A stretch of DNA of 5,334 nt from Roseiflexaceae bacterium. Its GTDB lineage: Bacteria; Chloroflexota; Chloroflexia; Chloroflexales; Roseiflexaceae. Below the pieces are notes generated by a model. The model was not told the DNA's origin, did not search any database, and was given only the letters and a program-made list of their open reading frames with translations. Shown one piece after another: positions 1-3,772 of this stretch (its first letter is position 1; every line of letters starts with the position of its first letter). Both the position numbers and the translations under genes were made by a program. The stretch spans positions 1-5,334 of the forward strand of contig CANHPK010000149.1 in the NCBI GenBank assembly GCA_947462525.1. The letters are read 5' to 3'.

Positions 1-666
1 AAACTCGGCAAGATCCAATTCTGGTTGATGATGGTCTCGTTCAACCTCACATTCTTCCCCATGCACATCGCAGGGACCGAAGGCATGCCACGACGTATCT
101 ACACATACGAAGCAGGTATGGGCTGGGAAATCTGGAACCAAATCGAAACTGTAGGCACCTTCTTGCTTGCGCTTTCGGTGCTGATGTTCCTCTACAACGC
201 AATCAAGAGCATTCGTTCTGGCGAACGCGCCAGCAACGATCCGTGGGATGCATCAACGCTGGAGTGGATGATTCCTTCCCCACCACCGTCATACAACTTC
301 CTGCATATTCCCACGGTTACCAGCCGTCGCCCACTGTGGGATGCCAAGTATCCCCATGCAGCCGGTGATGACCACGGTGGTCATAGCAAACCTTCGAACG
401 TGCGCTACGAGTACACCGACGAAAACACGCCTGGTGCCAAAGATATCCACATGCCGACCCTGACCTTCAGCCCGATGTGGCTGTCGGGTGGCTTGACCGT
501 TGCTGCGTTGGGCTTTATCTACATTCACAAGGCGATCCTTGGTCTGCCTGAAGGCATTGCAGCATATGGGTTCCTTGCAATCGGTATCACCATGGTGTTC
601 ATCGGCATTCGTGGGTGGGTCGTCGATTCGCGCCGTGACTCCCCATACTTGGGTAGCCACCACTAA
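1..666 (+). CDS. ctaD: Cytochrome c oxidase subunit I, C-terminal part (5' end outside window)
   Basis: Subunit I of a haem-copper oxidase, the membrane catalytic subunit that reduces O2 to water while pumping protons. Only the last 221 residues are present; the frame is open from base 1, so the gene starts upstream. Visible landmarks are the conserved FNLTFFPMHIAGTEGMPRR segment, a following membrane helix (about residues 47-70 of the fragment, core GTFLLALSVLMFLYNAI) and the typical post-helix XII stretch with DPWDASTLEWMIPSPPP. Beyond this usual end lies an extension with a His/Asp-rich linker (HAAGDDHGGHS) and two further hydrophobic helices, ending in GSHH. In Bacillus/Thermus-type caa3 oxidases, extra C-terminal helices of this kind correspond to helices I-II of subunit III, which fits the short five-helix CtaE next door. 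The haem and CuB ligands lie upstream and cannot be checked. Family assignment is very secure; the symbol coxA or caaA could equally be used. Confidence 0.96.
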   Translation, partial: KLGKIQFWLMMVSFNLTFFPMHIAGTEGMPRRIYTYEAGMGWEIWNQIETVGTFLLALSVLMFLYNAIKSIRSGERASNDPWDASTLEWMIPSPPPSYNFLHIPTVTSRRPLWDAKYPHAAGDDHGGHSKPSNVRYEYTDENTPGAKDIHMPTLTFSPMWLSGGLTVAALGFIYIHKAILGLPEGIAAYGFLAIGITMVFIGIRGWVVDSRRDSPYLGSHH

Positions 667-675
667 GCAGTCACA

Positions 676-702
676 AGCGGTGCACACATCGTGTGCACCG
701 CT
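676..702 (+). other. Perfect 12-bp inverted repeat (mRNA hairpin) between ctaD and ctaE
   Basis: AGCGGTGCACAC (676-687) and GTGTGCACCGCT (691-702) are exact reverse complements separated by the three bases ATC. The stem begins 9 bases after the ctaD stop and ends 3 bases before the ctaE Shine-Dalgarno site. It is followed by CTCGAGGAGG and not by a T-run, so it does not look like an intrinsic terminator. A role as an RNA stability or processing element that sets subunit ratios, or as a modulator of ctaE translation, is inference. The symmetry itself is read directly from the sequence. Confidence 0.85.
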
Positions 703-705
703 CTC

Positions 706-713
706 GAGGAGGA
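706..713 (+). promoter_or_regulatory. Ribosome binding site of ctaE
   Basis: GAGGAGGA ends three bases before ATG 717. It decides the start: an in-frame GTG at 693 lies inside the hairpin with no ribosome site before it, and the eight extra residues it would add do not look like a subunit III N-terminus. Confidence 0.85.
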
Positions 714-716
714 TAC

Positions 717-1388
717 ATGAGCAGTTCTGTGAGTCACGGCGCCCACGATGAAGCACACCAAAAGCCACTACTCGGCAGTATGGGTGTGGATAGCCGAAAA
801 CTCGGTTTGTGGGCTTTTCTCGGTTCCGAAACACTTTTTTTCGTTACCCTGATTACCACCCATTTGATCTTCTACGCGCGCACCAAGGCAACCTTGGCAG
901 CAGCTGGTACACTCGAGCACTTGGATCCCCGGACGCACTATCTCGGCATTGAGCTGACCACCGTGTTGGCCTCGTTGCTGTTGGCAAGTTCGTTGACCAT
1001 GGTGTTGGCGCTCGCAGCGTCCAAAGTCAAAGACTGGAAGAAGTTCCGTTTTTGGCAGATGGCAACCATCCTGCTGGGTTCGGCATTCGTGGGTGGCCAG
1101 GTGTATGAATTCAACCATCTCTACCACGAAGGCCTGAAGCTTGCACCGCAGTATGTTCTCGAAGGCGAAACGGTCAAGAGCCTGTTCGGCGTCACTTTCT
1201 TTACAATGACGGGCTTCCACGGTCTGCACGTGACAATCGGGATTATTTGGCTGATTGCGACCTACGTCAAAGTCGCAAAGTTCCCTGATTCGCCCGAAAA
1301 CCCGATGGACATCGAACTGGCGGGTTTGTATTGGCACTTTGTTGACCTCGTCTGGGTGGCCATCTTCACCCTGATCTATTTGATTTGA
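717..1388 (+). CDS. ctaE: Cytochrome c oxidase subunit III (five-helix form)
   Basis: Integral membrane subunit III of the haem-copper oxidase, thought in this family to stabilise the catalytic core and proton uptake; it carries no redox centre. The protein has 223 residues and five predicted membrane helices (about 29-52, 76-102, 112-131, 157-184 and 205-223). Family motifs are easily seen: KLGLWAFLGSETLFF with the conserved Glu38, GGQVYEF with Glu131, FGVTFFTMTGFHGLHVTIG, and GLYWHFVDLVW near the C-terminus. Seven-helix subunits III are about 260 or more residues, so this is the short form, complemented by the two extra helices at the end of CtaD. The N-terminus is His-rich (SHGAHDEAHQ). 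ATG 717 is chosen because of the GAGGAGGA site. The stop codon overlaps the ribosome site of the next gene, so ctaE and ctaF are very likely translationally linked in one operon. Confidence 0.96.
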   Translation: MSSSVSHGAHDEAHQKPLLGSMGVDSRKLGLWAFLGSETLFFVTLITTHLIFYARTKATLAAAGTLEHLDPRTHYLGIELTTVLASLLLASSLTMVLALAASKVKDWKKFRFWQMATILLGSAFVGGQVYEFNHLYHEGLKLAPQYVLEGETVKSLFGVTFFTMTGFHGLHVTIGIIWLIATYVKVAKFPDSPENPMDIELAGLYWHFVDLVWVAIFTLIYLI

Positions 1389-1394
1389 GGAGGA
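1387..1394 (+). promoter_or_regulatory. Ribosome binding site of ctaF, overlapping the ctaE stop
   Basis: GAGGAGGA begins at the second base of the ctaE TGA and lies 5 bases before ATG 1400. It fixes ATG 1400 as the start over an in-frame TTG at 1385. The overlap means ribosomes finishing ctaE are placed directly on the next start region. Confidence 0.85.
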
Positions 1395-1399
1395 CTATC

Positions 1400-1732
1400 A
1401 TGGCAGAGCATGTCGCCCATGATGACCATTCTGAGGACCATGAGTCCCATAGCACCAAATTCTATTGGATGATTGGTGGGATTCTCGCTGTTGTTACTGC
1501 ACTCGAGGTCGGGATCTTTTTGGTCGAGTCCAGTTTTGATGCAACGTTGTTCTTGGTGATTCTGTTAGGCTTGGCGCTGATCAAGGGAGCAGGGGTTATT
1601 GCCTTCTTCATGCATTTGCGTGGCGATGCAAAAATCTTCCAGTTCGTCTTTTTGGTCCCACTCTTGTTTGCATTTACCCTGTGTTTGGGTTTCTTGAAGT
1701 TGTTTTCGAACCATGTAGGTATTGCAGGGTAA
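1400..1732 (+). CDS. ctaF: Cytochrome c oxidase small subunit IV (prokaryotic COX4 type)
   Basis: Small accessory membrane subunit of bacterial haem-copper oxidases, related to CtaF of caa3 and CyoD of bo3 oxidases. It carries no cofactor and is thought to help assembly or stability. The protein has 110 residues with three hydrophobic helices (about 21-42, 48-70 and 79-101). The pattern of the family is clear: FYWMIGGILAVVTALEVGIF in helix 1, then IKGAGVIAFFMHLRGDAKIF leading into helix 3. Such proteins are usually about 100-120 residues, so it looks complete. The first 18 residues are strongly His/Asp/Glu-rich (AEHVAHDDHSEDHESHS), carrying five histidines, and would be cytoplasmic if the topology follows CyoD. 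It is the last gene before an intrinsic terminator 11 bases downstream, so it closes the structural operon. Confidence 0.92.
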   Translation: MAEHVAHDDHSEDHESHSTKFYWMIGGILAVVTALEVGIFLVESSFDATLFLVILLGLALIKGAGVIAFFMHLRGDAKIFQFVFLVPLLFAFTLCLGFLKLFSNHVGIAG

Positions 1733-1743
1733 TCCCTGTGATT

Positions 1744-1777
1744 GCACCGTCACGGGGTACCGTGGCGGTGCTTTTTT
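1744..1777 (+). terminator. Strong intrinsic terminator of the ctaDEF operon
   Basis: GCACCGTCACGG (1744-1755) pairs with CCGTGGCGGTGC (1760-1771) in a 12-bp GC-rich stem with one G-U pair and the four-base loop GGTA, followed at once by six T (1772-1777). It lies 11 bases after the ctaF stop and separates the structural oxidase genes from ctaG, although some read-through cannot be excluded. Confidence 0.95.
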
Positions 1778-1829
1778 CTTTCACCGAGTGAATCATGTAT
1801 GTGTGCAACGAACGAATCAAGAGGCTTAC

Positions 1830-2609
1830 ATGAATCTATATGCGTGGAATTTCGAGCCGACGATTCTGATTGCATTACTCGTTAGTACCATTGGATATGT
1901 CTGGATCACTGGTCCGTATGCACGTTCACGGGGCGCACAGCCAGCGTCCACGCTGGAGCGAAACAGATTCTTTTTGGCGATCGTCTTTCTCTTTCTCGCC
2001 TTGGTTTCGCCCATCGATACCCTTTCTTTAGTATCGTTGTCGATGCACATGGTGCAACACCTCATCATGATTGTGGTTGTGCCACCACTCATCATTTTGA
2101 GTATCCCCGCCGAAGTCGGGAGCCTCTTCCTGGTGAATCGCACGGTATTACTCATCCTCAAAACCTTGCTCAATCCATTGCTGGTTTTTCTGGTGTTCAA
2201 TGCCATTTTCGTAGGTTGGCATCTTCCTGCGAATTACGATTTGGCAGTGCGTGACCAGCAAGTCCATGTGCTCGAACATGTCATGTTTCTCTTCGGTGCA
2301 TTCATTTCTTGGTGGCCAGTGTTTAGCCATCAACCCGAGCTTCCACGCTCGACGCCTGGATTTCTCATGTTGTTTCTCTTTTTCATGTCACTGCCACCGA
2401 CGATTATCGGGGCGTTACTCACGTTCGCTGGTTTTGTGGTGTACCCTGCATACGAAGCAGTGTCGCGTCCATGGGGCATGAGCGCACAAGCAGACCAAGA
2501 ATTAGCTGGCTTGTTGATGTGGTTGCCGGGTGGCCTCATTTACTTCGTGGTATTAACTGTGGTATTCTTTCGCTGGTTTAATCGACCAGGCGACGATAGC
2601 ATGGTATAG
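1830..2609 (+). CDS. ctaG: Cytochrome c oxidase assembly factor CtaG (caa3 type)
   Basis: Polytopic membrane protein of the caa3_CtaG family, needed in Bacillus for maturation of the caa3 oxidase and generally linked to copper-site assembly. It is unrelated to the Cox11 protein that is also called CtaG in proteobacteria. The protein has 259 residues and about seven membrane helices. Family landmarks are LVSPIDTLS (59-67), SMHMVQHL with His73 and His77, VPPL, GWHLPANYDLAV with His131, HVLEHVMFLFGAFISWWP with His146 and His150, and ELAGLLMWLPGG near the end. The paired histidines are plausible metal ligands, by inference. ATG 1830 is preceded by AAGAGG at 1819-1824 and gives the expected N-terminus; an upstream in-frame extension to 1722 would run through the terminator and is rejected. 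No convincing -35/-10 pair is visible in 1778-1829, so expression from a weak local promoter or by read-through is open. Confidence 0.93.
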   Translation: MNLYAWNFEPTILIALLVSTIGYVWITGPYARSRGAQPASTLERNRFFLAIVFLFLALVSPIDTLSLVSLSMHMVQHLIMIVVVPPLIILSIPAEVGSLFLVNRTVLLILKTLLNPLLVFLVFNAIFVGWHLPANYDLAVRDQQVHVLEHVMFLFGAFISWWPVFSHQPELPRSTPGFLMLFLFFMSLPPTIIGALLTFAGFVVYPAYEAVSRPWGMSAQADQELAGLLMWLPGGLIYFVVLTVVFFRWFNRPGDDSMV

Positions 2610-2627
2610 CAGACAAAGAGGTCTCAG

Positions 2628-3485
2628 ATGGTTCCGTTTATTCGTGCATATCCACCAAATCGACCGACCGGGAGCGTGCACGTGTGGTACGTGTTCCGCG
2701 GTGAAGACATGGTGGTCGAGGTGAACCACGGCACGCAGCCATTGGCAGGGACGCCGCATGGGCCGAACGCAATAACGACCAGCGATCAGTTTGTGCTCGG
2801 TACACAGGGCAACCTGTCTGTGTATGCGGCAGTGGTACCTGCCGATTGTGAACTCTCGGAAGGGTTACAGACGGTCCATCTGCGTACGTTGATGAACCAG
2901 CCGGGAGTTACCCCAGATGTCATCATGGCTGCGAGCTATGCCAAACAGCTGGTTGAGTTCCGCACCCTGACGCGATTTTGTACCCGTTGTGGTGCGCCAT
3001 ATCGCTCAATCCCCAACAATTGGGGTTATCGCTGTGACCCCTGTGCGTTCGAGATATTCCCCCCTGTGAGCCCGGCAATCATTGTGCTGATCCATTCGGG
3101 GGATCGCGTGCTCCTCACCACCAAGGTTGGCTGGGGTGATCGATACAGTTTGGTGGCTGGATTCACGGAACCAGGCGAAAATTTCGAGTCTTGTGTTGCC
3201 CGTGAAGTCCGCGAGGAAGTCGGCGTCGAAGTACAGAACATCCGCTATGTCGGCAGTCAATGTTGGCCGTTCCCACACCAAGTCATGGTGGGCTTCTTGG
3301 CTGAGTACAAGAGTGGCGACATTGTGATGGATGCCGAAGAGCTCGCCGATGCGCGTTGGTTTGAACGCGATGCAATGCCACTCACACCGCCCCCAACGGC
3401 AATATCGGGGCAGATCCTTGATATCTGGCTCAAGCGGCAAACAGAAACCGGCATGATCGTCGGATTCGATCGTATGCTTGTCTGA
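2628..3485 (+). CDS. nudC: NudC-like NADH diphosphatase with Zn ribbon and Nudix domain
   Basis: Nudix hydrolase of the NADH pyrophosphatase group, expected to split NAD(H) into NMN(H) and AMP. E. coli NudC also removes NAD caps from RNA 5' ends. The protein has 285 residues in the standard order: an N-terminal NudC-like domain (about 1-112), a zinc ribbon with Cys118, Cys121, Cys136 and Cys139, then the Nudix domain. The Nudix box is complete at 178-200: Gly178, Glu184, Arg192-Glu193, Glu196-Glu197, Gly199, fitting GX5EX7REUXEEXGU. The signature distal to the box reads SQCWPFPHQ (210-218) where the family usually has SQPWPFPxS: Cys212 replaces Pro and Gln218 replaces Ser, so the exact substrate is slightly less certain. 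ATG 2628 has AAAGAGG 6 bases upstream. It lies only 18 nt behind ctaG and is probably cotranscribed with it. Length is close to the E. coli protein (about 257 residues) with a slightly longer N-terminal part. Confidence 0.92.
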   Translation: MVPFIRAYPPNRPTGSVHVWYVFRGEDMVVEVNHGTQPLAGTPHGPNAITTSDQFVLGTQGNLSVYAAVVPADCELSEGLQTVHLRTLMNQPGVTPDVIMAASYAKQLVEFRTLTRFCTRCGAPYRSIPNNWGYRCDPCAFEIFPPVSPAIIVLIHSGDRVLLTTKVGWGDRYSLVAGFTEPGENFESCVAREVREEVGVEVQNIRYVGSQCWPFPHQVMVGFLAEYKSGDIVMDAEELADARWFERDAMPLTPPPTAISGQILDIWLKRQTETGMIVGFDRMLV

Positions 3486-3550
3486 TTGACTCCTCTCAGT
3501 CGCGTTTCAGCTTGTTCTTATGCTTTTCTTATACTGTGTATGCCCTACGG

Positions 3551-3559
3551 TGGTATAGT
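3551..3559 (+). promoter_or_regulatory. Possible extended -10 promoter element
   Basis: TGGTATAGT matches an extended -10 (TGnTATAAT) with one mismatch and is close in sequence to the better site at 3734-3742. No good -35 box lies 16-18 bases upstream. Transcription would start near 3565-3567, right at the foot of the 3563-3598 hairpin. A second AT-rich match, TATACT, lies at 3530-3535. Tentative. Confidence 0.35.
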
Positions 3560-3562
3560 AAG

Positions 3563-3598
3563 AACATTGGTGGTGCTTGCGACGGTCATCACAATGTT
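3563..3598 (+). other. Bulged 12-bp inverted repeat (RNA hairpin)
   Basis: AACATTG (3563-3569) pairs with CAATGTT (3592-3598). After one bulged G (3570), TGGTG (3571-3575) pairs with CATCA (3587-3591) including one G-U, leaving an 11-base loop. There is no T-run after it, so it is not a terminator. It may be a structured part of a 3' UTR, leader or small RNA. Confidence 0.55.
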
Positions 3599-3661
3599 GG
3601 CAACAACATCCCGCCCCACGTCGCCCCCTTTTCCTCCCGGGGCAACCCGGTTTCCTCACTC

Positions 3662-3695
3662 GCGCGTGGGAGCTTGCTCCCACGCGCTCCTCTTT
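3662..3695 (+). terminator. Probable terminator: perfect stem with CUUG tetraloop
   Basis: GCGCGTGGGAGC (3662-3673) and GCTCCCACGCGC (3676-3687) are exact complements. As RNA this is most naturally an 11-bp stem closed by CUUG, a tetraloop known to be unusually stable. The tail TCCTCTTT (3688-3695) is pyrimidine-rich but a poor T-run, so termination may be partial or factor-assisted. The position, after nudC and before the next promoter, fits a transcript end. The core also resembles bacterial REP-type palindromes (GTGGGAGC...GCTCCCAC), so a dispersed repeat is an alternative. Confidence 0.6.
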
Positions 3696-3733
3696 GTACA
3701 TTTGCGCACAATAATCACCAAAAAATACGTTTG

Positions 3734-3742
3734 TGGTATAAT
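3734..3742 (+). promoter_or_regulatory. Extended -10 promoter of the ABC exporter gene
   Basis: TGGTATAAT is a perfect extended -10 (TGn plus TATAAT), as used by housekeeping sigma factors. No good -35 is present at 16-18 bases (ATCACC at 3714-3719 is poor), which extended -10 promoters tolerate. The expected start is near 3749, giving a short leader of about 24 bases before the GTG start and its AAGGAG site. Confidence 0.75.
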
Positions 3743-3761
3743 TCCTTTTGGTCATTTAGCC

Positions 3762-3767
3762 AAGGAG
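3762..3767 (+). promoter_or_regulatory. Ribosome binding site deciding the GTG start of the ABC gene
   Basis: AAGGAG lies 5 bases before GTG 3773. The first in-frame ATG is codon 27, inside the region leading into the first membrane helix, so the GTG is the only sensible start. Confidence 0.85.
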
Positions 3768-3772
3768 TTAAC

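Larger units (their letters stand above)
3486..3772 (+). other. Noncoding, hairpin-rich intergenic region
   Basis: These 287 bases between nudC and the ABC exporter gene hold no reading frame that looks like a protein; the open frames here give low-complexity, Ser/Thr/Pro/Arg-rich translations without recognisable motifs. Structures seen from left to right: TGTTCTTA (3513-3520) complementary to TAAGAACA (3559-3566); a bulged 12-bp stem of 3563-3575 with 3587-3598; a 5-bp stem 3637-3641/3646-3650 with the loop GCAA; and a perfect stem 3662-3673/3676-3687. Two TGGTAT(A)-type extended -10 sites occur at 3551-3559 and 3734-3742. Pyrimidine-rich, C-rich DNA fills 3608-3636. The likely contents are the 3' end of the nudC transcript and the promoter of the next gene, possibly with a small RNA between. 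Confidence 0.7.

Noticed and set aside
368..384. 17-base palindrome ATGACCAC-G-GTGGTCAT inside ctaD
   Set aside because: It lies in codons for the Asp/His/Gly-rich linker, where GAT/GAC/CAC/GGT codons readily give symmetry; no regulatory context is visible.
693..716. Longer ctaE reading from GTG 693
   Set aside because: It begins inside the intergenic hairpin with no ribosome site; ATG 717 has GAGGAGGA just upstream and gives the normal N-terminus.
289..834. Long minus-strand frames opposite the oxidase genes and elsewhere (for example 768-1337, 3006-3440, 4484-5161)
   Set aside because: All are antisense shadows of clearly coding + strand genes; their translations are Arg/His/Cys-rich without any known domain.
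1722..1829. Longer ctaG reading from 1722
   Set aside because: The extension overlaps ctaF and runs through the terminator, with a translation unlike a CtaG N-terminus; ATG 1830 has its own ribosome site.
3011..3025. Hairpin CCCCAA-CAA-TTGGGG inside nudC
   Set aside because: Only six base pairs, without a T-run, and located in the codons of the Zn-ribbon loop; most likely chance.
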